64,000 nt of DNA from Roseicyclus marinus (GCF_036322625.1 NZ_AP027266.1:2173001-2237000); one strand, 5' to 3'; numbered from the stretch's first letter, positions 51,838-61,133 are shown. Notes: generated from the letters alone by a model not told the origin. Program-made: numbers and translations.

Positions 51838-52641
51838 TCAGATCTCTTTGTGCTCATTGAATGACGTGAGCGCGAATTGCGCTCGGGATGTGTGCGCCTT
51901 CTTGATCAGGGCGCTGTCGATCAGGGCCGGCCAGAGCGATTGGATCGTGGCGAAGACGCGCTCGCCAAAGCCGGGATAGACGGTGTTTCGGCCTTTCAGC
52001 ACGCCGTCCCAGGCGCGCTGCGCGACCTGTTCTGGGGGGTCGAGCTTCATGCCGAAAGGTTCGACCAGATGGGCGAACCGGGCCTGCGCCGGTGTGCGGG
52101 TCGCGCGCGGCGCGACATAGGTGACGGAAATGCCGAATTCCGCCAATTCGCGCCGCAGCGCATCCGACAGGCCCCGCATCGCGAATTTCGTGGCCGAATA
52201 GGCCGCAAAGAACGGGAAGGCGATCATCCCGAACATCGACCCGATATTGACGATGCGCCCCTGTGCCTGGGCCAGTGCGGGCACAAGATCGCGCGTCAAT
52301 TGCACCGCCGCCGTCAGATTGGTGGCGATCATCTGCGTCAGGTCATCGTCGGTCATGTCGGTCAAACGCCCGACACGCAGGGTGCCTGCATTGTTCACGA
52401 GAATGTCGAGCCGGGCGCCGACCGCCTCGACGACGCGCGCACGCCCCTCGGGGGTGGTGATATCGGCGCTGACAAGGCGAGCGGGGGCCTGGGCCAACAG
52501 CGCCGCGGTTTCTTCGAGCTGTTCGGCCCGGCGACCCACGAGAACCAGCTCGTATCCCGAACGGGCCGCGGCGATGGCAAGCGCGCGGCCGATGCCGGAG
52601 CCCGCTCCGGTGATCAGCGCGACAGGGGGGTGTCCGGTCAT
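51838..52641 (-). CDS. Short-chain dehydrogenase in the hemolysin-family operon
   Basis: This 267-residue classical SDR has the cofactor motif ALITGAGSGIGRALAIAAA, VGRRAEQLEE (Arg after strand 2, suggesting NADP), LVNNAGTLRVG, and the catalytic S/Y/K in NIGSMFGMIAFPFFAAYSATKFAMRGLSDALR. The C-terminal part contains WPALIDSALIKKAHT. This style (long C-terminus with basic tail) is seen in lipid-processing SDRs. Its ATG overlaps the AMP-ligase stop (ATGA). It would reduce a carbonyl on the ligase/acyltransferase product, by inference. Confidence 0.9.
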   Translation of the reverse strand: MTGHPPVALITGAGSGIGRALAIAAARSGYELVLVGRRAEQLEETAALLAQAPARLVSADITTPEGRARVVEAVGARLDILVNNAGTLRVGRLTDMTDDDLTQMIATNLTAAVQLTRDLVPALAQAQGRIVNIGSMFGMIAFPFFAAYSATKFAMRGLSDALRRELAEFGISVTYVAPRATRTPAQARFAHLVEPFGMKLDPPEQVAQRAWDGVLKGRNTVYPGFGERVFATIQSLWPALIDSALIKKAHTSRAQFALTSFNEHKEI

Positions 52642-54068
52642 GCGGTCAATTCCTCGAATTCATAGGTCAGGCGGATGGAGGGGTGACTTGCGGCCAAGGC
52701 CCCGAGGCGGCTTCGATCCATGCCGCCGCCCGGCTTGAGCAGGCCCGGAAGCGAGGCGGGCACGAAGATCACGCGCGCGGGTCTGGCATAGGGCGGCAAG
52801 CCGCGCAGAAGCTCGGCCACATGTTGCGGTGTCACGGGGGCGGCAACGAGCGCGATGATCTCGAGCCGCCCATCCTGGGCAAGACGGACGCCCGCTGCGG
52901 GAATGCGGATATCGGCGGCGACCTGCGCTTCGACCCATTCGGGATTGATGTTGCGCCCCTCGGGCGTGACGATCAGCCAATCCTTGCGGCCCTCGACGAT
53001 CAGGACCCCGTATTCGAACCGGCCCAGGTCGCCCGTGCGCCATTCCCCCTCGACGGCAGGCTGGCCAAGATAGCCCTCCATCACCGTCGGCCCGGAGACG
53101 ACGATTTCGCCATCGTCGATGCGAACCTTGATTCCGTCCAGAACGCGCCCGACGCTGCCGGGGCGGTTCGCGCCGGGCCGGTTGAGCGCCACGACGGAGG
53201 AACATTCCGAAAGGCCATAGCCCTCATGGACCGGCATGCCATGTGCCAAGGCGGCATCGAGCAATGCTGGGGCCGTCGCGGCACCGCCCACGGCCACGAA
53301 CCGCAGGCTGTCGGGGGCGCGTTCACCCGCCATCGCGAGCCCGCCAAGAAGCCGCGACAGCAAGGCGGGCACAAGGATCGTTGTCGTCGGTTGCGCCTCG
53401 GCCAGCGTCCGGACAAGTGGTTCCACTGCCCCCCCGAACAGGGCGCTCAGAGCCTCGGGGCAATAGCGGACCTGTGCGCCCGCAAGAAGCGGCAGGTACA
53501 GCCCCGCGATCTGTTCGAGAAGCTGCGCCATCGGCAAAAGCGACAGGTGAATATCCGAAGGCACGGGCAGGATCGCGCGTTCCAGCCCGGCAATCGCAGC
53601 TTCCATCTGGCGCGCGCCGATCACGACCCCTTTGGGGCGTCCCGACGACCCCGAGGTAAAGATGATGCGTTTGGCCGATCCAGTGGGCGCGGGCAGATCG
53701 ACGGCAAGATCGCAGGTTTCGGGCGCTGGCAGTGCGATCCTTTGCCCGGGGGTCGCCCATGGCCCGATGACGGCCCTGACCCCGGCTGCGGCGATGATAT
53801 GGACCTTCTGCTCATCGGAAAAGAACGGCGGCAGATGGACCGAAACGCGGCCGGTGTAGGTCAGGGCCAGATCGGCCAGGGCAGCCTCCAACGGATCGGC
53901 CCCCGTGATGCCGACGACAGAAGGCGCGCCAGACAGGGTTTTCGCACTGGCGGCCAGGAAGGCGGCAAGATGGCGATAATCGATGATCCGGTCACCGGAC
54001 CGCAACGCAGGTTTGTCGCCGAGGTCACGGGCATGCGCCCCGATTGCGTGAAACACCCGGGCCGTCAT
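52638..54068 (-). CDS. AMP-dependent ligase of the hemolysin-family operon
   Basis: This 476-residue adenylate-forming enzyme is shorter than typical acyl-CoA ligases (about 500-560). Motifs: the P-loop IFTSGSSGRPKGVVIG (about 136-151), HEGYGLSECSSVVALN, and WRTGDLGRFEYGVLIVEGRKDWLIVTPEGRNINPEWVE (the A7/A8 hinge). The usual C-terminal catalytic lysine (NGKxDR) reads GGGMDR, with the nearest Lys four residues earlier, so adenylation chemistry may be altered. It would activate an acid, probably fatty, as acyl-AMP or acyl-CoA for the GNAT-like hemolysin-family protein encoded just upstream. It overlaps the upstream gene by one base (TGATG). Confidence 0.87.
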   Translation of the reverse strand: MTARVFHAIGAHARDLGDKPALRSGDRIIDYRHLAAFLAASAKTLSGAPSVVGITGADPLEAALADLALTYTGRVSVHLPPFFSDEQKVHIIAAAGVRAVIGPWATPGQRIALPAPETCDLAVDLPAPTGSAKRIIFTSGSSGRPKGVVIGARQMEAAIAGLERAILPVPSDIHLSLLPMAQLLEQIAGLYLPLLAGAQVRYCPEALSALFGGAVEPLVRTLAEAQPTTTILVPALLSRLLGGLAMAGERAPDSLRFVAVGGAATAPALLDAALAHGMPVHEGYGLSECSSVVALNRPGANRPGSVGRVLDGIKVRIDDGEIVVSGPTVMEGYLGQPAVEGEWRTGDLGRFEYGVLIVEGRKDWLIVTPEGRNINPEWVEAQVAADIRIPAAGVRLAQDGRLEIIALVAAPVTPQHVAELLRGLPPYARPARVIFVPASLPGLLKPGGGMDRSRLGALAASHPSIRLTYEFEELTA

Positions 54069-54661
54069 CACGCGATCTCCGCATAATGGGGGGCTGTCGA
54101 TGGCACCTGTGCCGGGTCGCGAAAGGCGCAGACCCAAGGGTCGTGATCGTAGTAATTGCCCCAGGCATCCGCATTCGGCACGCGACCGGCTTCGGCGCGG
54201 GCCAGCATCACCGGCGTGATGCGCGCCCGCAGGATCAGCCGCCGGATTTCGGCCGTCGCCGTGAACAGACCCCAGCCGATCCCGCGCGCCCGCCCCCAGT
54301 CGAAAACCGCGCGCAGGGTCGGATAGGCGGAAAAGGGCGAGATGCAGGCGAGGCTGCCGACTTCGAGCAGGTCTTGGGGCAGCACAGGCTGGGAGGCTTG
54401 CCGGGTCAGGGCATCGCTGACGGTCTCGTCGAGATAATGCTGCGAAAAGAAACCATCGGCATGGCACCTGATCCCCGCCGCGCAGGCGATGCGCCCGTCG
54501 TCGGTCATGGTGATCACAAGACGCGGTGGGCGCTGTGTCACCTCGGCCGCGAACACCGCTTTGTAGGTGGTCGACATATGATCGAGGGCGCGCTCATAGA
54601 GCCGATCCGCCCCCACGCCTGCATCTTCCATGACCAAGGTCTGCAATGTCCGTCTCCGCAT
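54068..54661 (-). CDS. Thermostable-hemolysin family protein (acyltransferase-like)
   Basis: This protein of about 197 residues matches the T_hemolysin family along its length: YERALDHMSTTYKAVFAAEV, DDGRIACAAGIRCHADGFFSQHYLDETVSDAL, LLEVGSLACISPFSAYPTL, GWGLFTATAEIRRLILRARI and WGNYYDHDPWVCAF. The family takes its name from the Vibrio delta-hemolysin, but its fold (as I recall) is of the N-acyltransferase type, related to LuxI-like synthases. There is no signal peptide or membrane helix, so an intracellular enzyme is more likely than a toxin. Start ATG 54661 is my choice among several Mets (54784, 54631); none has a clear ribosome site. First gene of the operon. Confidence 0.8.
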   Translation of the reverse strand: MRRRTLQTLVMEDAGVGADRLYERALDHMSTTYKAVFAAEVTQRPPRLVITMTDDGRIACAAGIRCHADGFFSQHYLDETVSDALTRQASQPVLPQDLLEVGSLACISPFSAYPTLRAVFDWGRARGIGWGLFTATAEIRRLILRARITPVMLARAEAGRVPNADAWGNYYDHDPWVCAFRDPAQVPSTAPHYAEIA

Positions 54662-55065
54662 AACGCAGCGATAAAGGCTGCCGTTGCGGTGAGATCGGCG
54701 GAAATCCCGTGGAATGAAATTGTACCCTGGTCGGACCTCGGGGCTTTGCGGCGTCCTTATGACCAAAGTCATAGAGCCGAACATGCCTCGCTCAGCCGCA
54801 GGTCAACACGCGCGGGGACCCGACCTCGACATGCCGCCTGCAGCGACGATCGCCAGCGTCCCGCCAGACCTGAAAACCGGCGCGTTCCGTGATGGCACAG
54901 CTGGGGCATGGCGGCGCGGGTGTCGCTGGACCGACAGCTTTGTGGCCCCTTTCGGCACCGATCGTCCGCGCGACCGGCCCATATGGCCGCTTGCCCCCTG
55001 CCACCGCTCCCTGCCCCGCGCGACGGCCCTTGCCCTTCCCCCGCCATCGCGCCACATTCCCGGCC
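54662..55065. other. Gene-free divergent region between the hemolysin-family operon and cobT
   Basis: These 404 bases separate the two divergent units. They contain a perfect 6+6 inverted repeat at 54758-54773 but no convincing gene; the short frames here have poor codon use and no homologous look. The cobT-proximal half is C-rich. Promoters for both directions should lie here. Confidence 0.55.
54758..54773. promoter_or_regulatory. Inverted repeat, candidate operator of the hemolysin-family operon
   Basis: TATGAC (54758-54763) and GTCATA (54768-54773) are perfect complements around CAAA. The site is about 100 bp upstream of the first gene (ATG 54661), a usual place for an activator or a distal repressor site. 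The membrane-anchored LuxR-type regulator at 49824 is a possible binder; this is inference. Confidence 0.45.
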
Positions 55066-56940
55066 ATGGCAAAGCACCCTACCGACAACCCGGCAGACCC
55101 GTTCAAGAAAGCGCTCGCGGAGGCGACACGCGTTCTCGCGGATGATCCCGACCTCGCCGTCACCTATTCGGTCGATCCACCCGGCATCTCGGGCGACAAT
55201 GTCCGCCTGCCGCAGGTGAGCCGCCGGATGACCCGGGAAGAGGTGCTGCTGGCGCGCGGCACGGCGGATGCGCTGGCGCTGCGCCACCGTTATCACGATG
55301 CGGGCACAGCGGCGCGCTATGCCCCGCAAGGCGCCATGGCCCGCGACCTGATGGAGGCGATGGAGATCGCGCGCTGCGAGGCGGTGGGCGCGCGCTGGAT
55401 GCCCGGCACTGCGGGCAATATCGACGCCAAGATCGGGCATGAGGCGCGGCGCAAGGGCTATGGCGATATCCGCGACCCGGCCGATGCGCCGCTGGCCACG
55501 GCTGCGGGCTACCTGATCCGGCATCTGGCCACGGGCCGCGCGCTGCCGCCCGAGGCCGCCAACGTGATGGAGCTGTGGCGCGGCTTCATCGAGGAGCGCT
55601 GCGACGGCACGCTCGAGGATCTCGACAAGGTTCTGGGCGACCAGGCGGCATTCGCCCGCTTTGCGCGGCGGATGATCGATGACCTGGGCTATGGCGACCA
55701 GCTGGGCGACGACCCCGACGAGATGGATGACGAGGGCGAGGACGAGGCCTCGGACGAGCAGGATGACCAGCCCGATTCGACCGGGGAGGACGACAGCCAG
55801 GAAGAGGATGCCGAGGCCGATCCCGAGCGCAGCCAGGACCAGCAGCAGGACCAATCCCAGGCCCAGGTCCAGATGGACGACCAGGGCGACATGGACGAGG
55901 CCGAGGAACAGGACCTGCCCGAGGGCGAGGCCCCGCAAGAGCCGCCGCCGGTTCCGCCCCATTCGGATGCGGACCCGACCTACGTGGTCTTTACCACCGC
56001 CCATGACGAGGAGATCGCCGCCGAGGATCTGGCCGAAGCGCAGGAGCTGGAGCGGTTGCGCGCCTATCTCGACCAGCAGCTGGAGCCGCTGAAGGGCGCG
56101 GTGAGCCGTCTGGCCAACAAGCTGCAGCGCCGCTTGCAGGCCCAGCAGAACCGCAGCTGGGAATTCGACCTGGAGGAAGGCACGCTGGATGCCGGGCGGC
56201 TGGCCCGCGTCGTGGCGAACCCGACGACGCCCCTGTCCTTCAAGATCGAGAAGGATACCGAGTTCCGCGACACGGTGGTGACGCTGCTTCTGGACAATTC
56301 GGGTTCGATGCGCGGGCGGCCGATTTCCATCGCGGCGATCTGTGCCGATGTGCTGGCGCGCACTTTGGAGCGCTGCGGGGTCAAGGTCGAGATCCTGGGC
56401 TTCACCACGCGGGCCTGGAAGGGCGGCAAGGCGCGGGAGGAATGGCTGGCCCAGGGCCGCCCGCAGCAGCCCGGGCGGCTGAACGATCTGCGCCACATCG
56501 TCTACAAGAGCGCCGATGCGCCCTGGCGGCGGGTGCGCGACAATCTGGGCCTGATGATGAAAGAAGGGCTTCTCAAGGAAAACATCGACGGCGAGGCGCT
56601 CGAATGGGCGCATCGCCGGATGGCGGGCCGGCCCGAGGCGCGCAAGATCCTGATGGTGATTTCCGACGGCGCGCCGGTGGATGACAGCACCTTGAGCGTG
56701 AACCCGGCCAATTACCTCGAGAAGCATCTGCGCGACGTGATCGCCATGGTGGAAAAGCGGCGCGCGGTGGAATTGCTGGCCATCGGGATCGGTCATGACG
56801 TGACGCGCTATTACCAGCGCGCGGTCACGATCACCGATGCCGAGCAGCTGGCGGGCGCGATCACCGAGCAGCTGGCGAGCCTGTTCGACAGCGACCCGAG
56901 GGCGCGGGCGCGTGTCATGGGCATGAAGCGCGCGGGCTGA
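55066..56940 (+). CDS. cobT: Cobaltochelatase subunit CobT
   Basis: This 624-residue protein is the von Willebrand-type subunit that joins CobS to CobN in cobalt insertion. It has an N-terminal helical part (about 1-200) and a very acidic linker (about 208-300, rich in DDPDE, QDQQQDQ and EAEEQ). The C-terminal vWA domain (about 400-600) carries the MIDAS metal site DNSGSMRG starting at residue 410. Start ATG 55066 ([17 protein letters not shown]) is typical of CobT. Its partner cobS lies 27.5 kb upstream on the same strand, separated by the catabolic block and the hemolysin-family operon. A hairpin terminator follows. Confidence 0.96.
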   Translation: MAKHPTDNPADPFKKALAEATRVLADDPDLAVTYSVDPPGISGDNVRLPQVSRRMTREEVLLARGTADALALRHRYHDAGTAARYAPQGAMARDLMEAMEIARCEAVGARWMPGTAGNIDAKIGHEARRKGYGDIRDPADAPLATAAGYLIRHLATGRALPPEAANVMELWRGFIEERCDGTLEDLDKVLGDQAAFARFARRMIDDLGYGDQLGDDPDEMDDEGEDEASDEQDDQPDSTGEDDSQEEDAEADPERSQDQQQDQSQAQVQMDDQGDMDEAEEQDLPEGEAPQEPPPVPPHSDADPTYVVFTTAHDEEIAAEDLAEAQELERLRAYLDQQLEPLKGAVSRLANKLQRRLQAQQNRSWEFDLEEGTLDAGRLARVVANPTTPLSFKIEKDTEFRDTVVTLLLDNSGSMRGRPISIAAICADVLARTLERCGVKVEILGFTTRAWKGGKAREEWLAQGRPQQPGRLNDLRHIVYKSADAPWRRVRDNLGLMMKEGLLKENIDGEALEWAHRRMAGRPEARKILMVISDGAPVDDSTLSVNPANYLEKHLRDVIAMVEKRRAVELLAIGIGHDVTRYYQRAVTITDAEQLAGAITEQLASLFDSDPRARARVMGMKRAG

Positions 56941-56945
56941 GCGGG

Positions 56946-56966
56946 CGGAAAACGGCGCGTTTTCCG
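56946..56966 (+). terminator. Hairpin terminator after cobT
   Basis: CGGAAAAC (56946-56953) pairs perfectly with GTTTTCCG (56959-56966) over a five-base loop, six bases after the cobT stop. The stem itself contains four T but no longer run follows. Confidence 0.65.
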
Positions 56967-57056
56967 GGGCCCGTGGCGGGTTGGCGGCTTTGGCCCGCGC
57001 GGCGCCCGTGGCACTGTCGGGGCATGCATATTTTTGGAAAGATGAAGGGGAAAGCG

Positions 57057-58865
57057 GTGTTCCAGGATTTCGAGGTCAGGACACGGCCCGGCGACGGGAT
57101 CCCACGTCTGGCGGCGCTCAGGGCCGGGATGGCGGCGGCTGGGCTTGACGGGTTTCTCGTGCCGCGCGCGGACCGGTTCCAGGGGGAATACGTGGCGCCC
57201 TGCGACGACCGGCTGGCCTGGCTGACGGGGTTCACCGGATCGGCGGGCTTTGCCGCCGTGCTGGCGGATCGGGCCAGTGTTTTCGTCGACGGACGCTACC
57301 GGGTGCAGGTGAAGGCGCAGGTGGCCCTGTCGGTCTACACGCCGGTCGATTGGCCGGAGGTGAAGCTTGCCGATTGGCTGCGCGAGAGCCTGCCCGAGGG
57401 CGGGCGCGTGGGGTTTGACCCCTGGCTCCATACGATCGAGGAGGTGGCGGCGCTTCGCAAGGGGTTGCACGGATCGGGGGTGGAGCTGATCGGCACGGGC
57501 AATCTTGTCGATGCGATCTGGACCGACAGGCCCAAACCGCCCGCAGGCGCGATCGAGGTCTTTCCCGACGCGCTGGCGGGACGCAGCGGAGCCGAGAAGC
57601 GCAAGGATTGCGCGGCGGCGCTGGCCAAGGCGGGCCAAGCCGCGGCAGTTCTGACGCTGCCCGACGGGATCAACTGGCTCTTGAACATTCGCGGACGCGA
57701 TATTCCGCGCAACCCTGTGGTTCAGGCCATGGCGATCTTGCATGTCGATGGCGGGGTCGATCTGTTCCTTGCCCCGGGGCGGATGGATGCGGATCTCGCT
57801 GCGCATCTGGGCGCGGAAGTGCGGGTGGCAGCGCCCGAGACGATGGAGACCGCGCTGACAGGTCTGGGCGGGCCGGTGCGGCTTGACCCGGCAAGCGCGC
57901 CACAGGCGCTGGCCGATCTCTTGGCGGCGGCGGGGATTGGCGTGAGCCATGACCGCGACCCGACGATCCTGCCCAAGGCGTGCAAGACCGCTTCCGAGAT
58001 CGCGGCTACGCGCGCGGCCCATCTGCGCGACGGGGCGGCGATGGTGCGGTTCCTCAGCTGGCTCGATGCCGAGGCGCCGAAGGGCGGGCTGACCGAGATC
58101 GACGTGGTGCGGCGGCTAGAAGGGTTCCGGCGCGACACCAACGCGCTGCGCGACATTTCCTTCGACACGATCTGCGGCGCGGGGCCGAACGGGGCGATCG
58201 TGCATTACCGGGTGAGCGAGGAGACGAACCGCCCGGTCCGTCCGGGCGAGGTGCTGCTGGTAGACAGTGGCGGGCAATACGAGGACGGCACGACCGACAT
58301 CACCCGCACCATCGCGGTGGGAGATGTCCCGCAAGAGGCGCGCGAGGCTTTCACCCAGGTGTTGCAGGGCGTGATCGCGATCCACCGGGCGCGTTTTCCC
58401 AAGGGCGTGGCTGGCGCGCATCTGGATGCGCTGGCGCGCGCGCCGCTCTGGGCGGCGGGGCGGGATTTCGATCATGGCACGGGCCATGGCGTGGGGGTCT
58501 ACCTGTCGGTCCATGAAGGGCCACAGCGCATCAGCCGGGTGTCGACCCTGGCGCTGGAACCCGGGATGATCCTGTCGAACGAGCCCGGCTATTACCGCGA
58601 GGGGGCATTCGGGATCCGGATCGAGAACCTGATCGTGGTGACCGAGGCGCCCGCGCTGCCGGGCGGGGATGCGCATCGCGCGCAACTGGGCTTCGAGACG
58701 CTGACCTGGGTGCCGATCGACCGGCGGATGGTGGTGGCCGAGCGGCTGTCGCCGGCCGAGCGCGACTGGCTCGACGCCTATCACGCGGAGGTTCTGGCCC
58801 GGATCGGGCCGCTCGTCGAGGGTGCGGTGCGCGACTGGCTCGAGGCCGCCTGCGCGCCGCTCTGA
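57057..58865 (+). CDS. Aminopeptidase P family (M24B) protein
   Basis: This protein of about 602 residues has two creatinase-N-like domains (about 1-300) and the pita-bread M24 domain (about 305-530). Metal ligands are visible: Asp pair in VDSGGQYEDGTTDITRT, His in DHGTGHGVG, Glu in ILSNEPGYY, and Glu in IRIENL. A short C-terminal domain follows. Such enzymes remove N-terminal residues before proline. I prefer GTG 57057 (VFQDFEV), because relatives begin MFQxF and an AAGGGGAAAG ribosome site lies just upstream; ATG 57042 or 57024 would add five or eleven residues. It is downstream of cobT but after a terminator. Confidence 0.92.
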   Translation: MFQDFEVRTRPGDGIPRLAALRAGMAAAGLDGFLVPRADRFQGEYVAPCDDRLAWLTGFTGSAGFAAVLADRASVFVDGRYRVQVKAQVALSVYTPVDWPEVKLADWLRESLPEGGRVGFDPWLHTIEEVAALRKGLHGSGVELIGTGNLVDAIWTDRPKPPAGAIEVFPDALAGRSGAEKRKDCAAALAKAGQAAAVLTLPDGINWLLNIRGRDIPRNPVVQAMAILHVDGGVDLFLAPGRMDADLAAHLGAEVRVAAPETMETALTGLGGPVRLDPASAPQALADLLAAAGIGVSHDRDPTILPKACKTASEIAATRAAHLRDGAAMVRFLSWLDAEAPKGGLTEIDVVRRLEGFRRDTNALRDISFDTICGAGPNGAIVHYRVSEETNRPVRPGEVLLVDSGGQYEDGTTDITRTIAVGDVPQEAREAFTQVLQGVIAIHRARFPKGVAGAHLDALARAPLWAAGRDFDHGTGHGVGVYLSVHEGPQRISRVSTLALEPGMILSNEPGYYREGAFGIRIENLIVVTEAPALPGGDAHRAQLGFETLTWVPIDRRMVVAERLSPAERDWLDAYHAEVLARIGPLVEGAVRDWLEAACAPL

Positions 58866-58958
58866 CATCAACCTGTCACAGACGCTTGGCAAGCGGGGCC
58901 TTGGCAAGCGGGACACGGCACCCTTAGAAGGGGCGCAAGCAACGAGGAGGGAGCGTGC

Positions 58959-59300
58959 ATGGCCGACCATATCAGGATCCGCAAGGCAACCGGCAAATGG
59001 GTCGTGCGCGCAGGGGGCGCGGTGCTGGGCGAAAGCGACCGGGCGCTGGAGCTGACCGAGGGGGATTATCCGCCGGTGATCTATTTCCCGCGCGAAGACA
59101 TCGGCATGGCGTTTCTGGAAAAGACCACCAGCTCGACGACCTGCCCCTGGAAAGGCGTCGCCAGCTATTTCACCGTGTCGAGCGCGGCAGGCGATATTCC
59201 GGATGCGGCCTGGTCCTATGAGGAGCCGTCGGAGGCCGTGGCCGCGATCAAGGGCCACATCGCCTTTTACACCAACCGCGTGACGGTCGAGCGGCTCTGA
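58959..59300 (+). CDS. DUF427 domain protein
   Basis: This 113-residue protein is one DUF427 beta-rich domain: KWVVRAGGAVLGESDRALELTEGDYPPVIYFPREDIGMAFLEKTTSSTTCPWKGVASYFTV. The TTCPWKG segment is the family signature. Function is unknown; members are small cytosolic proteins, some fused to nucleotidyltransferases. AACGAGGAGGGAG forms a strong ribosome site before ATG 58959. The stop TGA at 59298-59300 abuts the convergent ClC stop, leaving no intergenic base. Confidence 0.92.
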   Translation: MADHIRIRKATGKWVVRAGGAVLGESDRALELTEGDYPPVIYFPREDIGMAFLEKTTSSTTCPWKGVASYFTVSSAAGDIPDAAWSYEEPSEAVAAIKGHIAFYTNRVTVERL

Positions 59301-60989
59301 TCAGCTGTGTTCCTCGGCCGCCGTCGCGGCCAGGGCACGGTTATAGGCCTTGAGCGCATCGACGTGGAACAGCGCGCCCTCGAGCGCGGGCGGGCCATCG
59401 CCGGGGGCAAGCTGGACCACCGGCACGTAGTCGAGGCCCGTACGCTCGAAGATCGGCAGGGCGCGTTCCAGCGTGGCGTTGGTGTCGGTGTAGATGCCCT
59501 GTTCGATCAGCGTGAGAAGCCGGTCCTGCGGGGCGGCATTTTCGTGATCCATGGGGCGCATGACCTTGCCGACGCGGAACATGGCCAGAAGATAGGCCTG
59601 CGGCCCGGCGGCGAGATGGATGTTGCGCCGTTCCAGCTGGGTAAGGAAAAAGGACCGGTCGACCAGCCGCGACGACAGCGCCGTCGAGATCGAGACCGCC
59701 ACCATCACCGCCAGCCCCGTCTGCCAGTCGCCGGTCAATTCGAAGACGATGAGCGTGGTCGAGATCGGCGCGCCGAGAACGGCGGCGGCGACAGCCCCCA
59801 TGCCCGCGAGCGCGTAAAGCGTGCCCTCGCCCGATTGGTCGGGAAAGATCGCGGTGGCCACGATCCCGAAGGCAAGCCCCGTCATCGATCCGATCATCAG
59901 GGAGGGGGAGAAGATACCGCCGCCCATGCGTCCGCCGATGGTGATGGCCGCCGCCGCGACCTTGAGGATGGTGAAGACCACCGCCTCCCACAGGAGCAAT
60001 TCGCCGGTGAGGGCGGCGGAGGTCGTCTCGTAGCCGACCCCGATGATATGGGGGAACCAGATGGCCAACATGCCCAGCAACAGGCCGGCACAAGCCGGGC
60101 GCAACCAGCGCGGCATGCCGGTCGCGCGCTGGATGTGATTGCCCATATCTTCGGCCCAGAAGGTCGCGCGCATGAAGATGACGGCGACAAGCCCGCACAG
60201 GAGGCCGAGGATCAGGAAAGCGGGCAATTCGGTGTAGAATTGCAAGACGCCGTCGCCGCCTAGGCTGTATTCCGTCACCCCCCCGAATTCGAGCCGGTTG
60301 ATCACCGTGCCCGCAGCACTGGCGATGACGATGGGCGCAAAGGCATGGACGGCGAAATGGCGCAACACCACCTCGAGCGCGAAAAGCGCGCCTGCGATGG
60401 GGGCGTTGAAGCTGGCCGAGACGGCGGCGGCGACCGCGCATCCCAAAAGATCGCGGCCGGTGATGCCATCGGCCTTGATCCTGTCGCTGACCCAGCTGGA
60501 GATGACAGCGGCCAGATGCACCACCGGCCCTTCCCGGCCGGAGGAGCCGCCCGAGCCCAGCGTGATGAGCGAGGCGAGCGCGGAGGCAAGGCCCGCGCGG
60601 ATCTCCACCCGCCCGTTGGCGAGCGCCGCACCCTCGATCACATCGGCGACAGAGCGGACCCGGCCATCGGGCGTGAAGAAATGCAGGATCAGACCGACCA
60701 CAAGCCCCCCCACCACGGGGATCAAAAGGATCAATTGCCATGGCAGACCTTCGGCAAAGGAATGCAGAAGCCGCACATCCTCCACCCCGTAGAGCGTTTC
60801 CTGAAGCCAGCTGATGCCCTTGCGGAAGAAAAGCGCCGCGAAACCAGCCGCGATCCCGATCAGAAGCGCGATGACCCAGAACTGGATCTGGGTCGGTCCT
60901 TTCTGGCGCAACACGTGCCAGCCCCGCCACACCGCATCGACGGCTTGCGTTGCCACCTGCCCCGGAATGCCGCGCCCTGACCCTGCCAC
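59301..60989 (-). CDS. ClC-family chloride channel/transporter with CBS domains
   Basis: This protein of about 562 residues has the ClC fold (about 30-440): GSGGSSGREGPVVHLAA (first anion-binding loop plus selectivity filter), NAPIAGALFALEVV, GGRMGGGIFSPSLMIG, and GAPISTTLIVFELTGD. A C-terminal CBS pair follows (about 465-560, FRVGKVMRPMDHENAAPQ). The first filter loop reads GREGP, as in many bacterial ClC proteins; whether it is a Cl-/H+ exchanger or a channel is undetermined. Start GTG 60989 follows an AAGGGAAGGG ribosome site; a GTG at 61067 would add 26 mostly charged residues. It converges with DUF427 with no gap. Confidence 0.93.
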   Translation of the reverse strand: MAGSGRGIPGQVATQAVDAVWRGWHVLRQKGPTQIQFWVIALLIGIAAGFAALFFRKGISWLQETLYGVEDVRLLHSFAEGLPWQLILLIPVVGGLVVGLILHFFTPDGRVRSVADVIEGAALANGRVEIRAGLASALASLITLGSGGSSGREGPVVHLAAVISSWVSDRIKADGITGRDLLGCAVAAAVSASFNAPIAGALFALEVVLRHFAVHAFAPIVIASAAGTVINRLEFGGVTEYSLGGDGVLQFYTELPAFLILGLLCGLVAVIFMRATFWAEDMGNHIQRATGMPRWLRPACAGLLLGMLAIWFPHIIGVGYETTSAALTGELLLWEAVVFTILKVAAAAITIGGRMGGGIFSPSLMIGSMTGLAFGIVATAIFPDQSGEGTLYALAGMGAVAAAVLGAPISTTLIVFELTGDWQTGLAVMVAVSISTALSSRLVDRSFFLTQLERRNIHLAAGPQAYLLAMFRVGKVMRPMDHENAAPQDRLLTLIEQGIYTDTNATLERALPIFERTGLDYVPVVQLAPGDGPPALEGALFHVDALKAYNRALAATAAEEHS

Positions 60990-61133
60990 GCCTGTCCCTT
61001 CCCTTGCGCCCCTGCCCTTTGGCGCAGGACCAGCTTTAGGCGAGTGGTGGCCGCGTGAAAAGACCACCGATGGTCACGATCCGGGGGCCAAGTGTCGGGA
61101 CATGCAGGATTTCGTGAACGCGGGACGTGACGG

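Noticed and set aside
54068-54661. Toxin or secreted hemolysin interpretation of the T_hemolysin gene
   Set aside because: There is no signal peptide or membrane helix, and the gene is translationally coupled to biosynthetic enzymes.
54784-55065. Small genes in the divergent region before cobT
   Set aside because: The short frames on both strands have no ribosome site, no domain and composition like non-coding GC-rich DNA.
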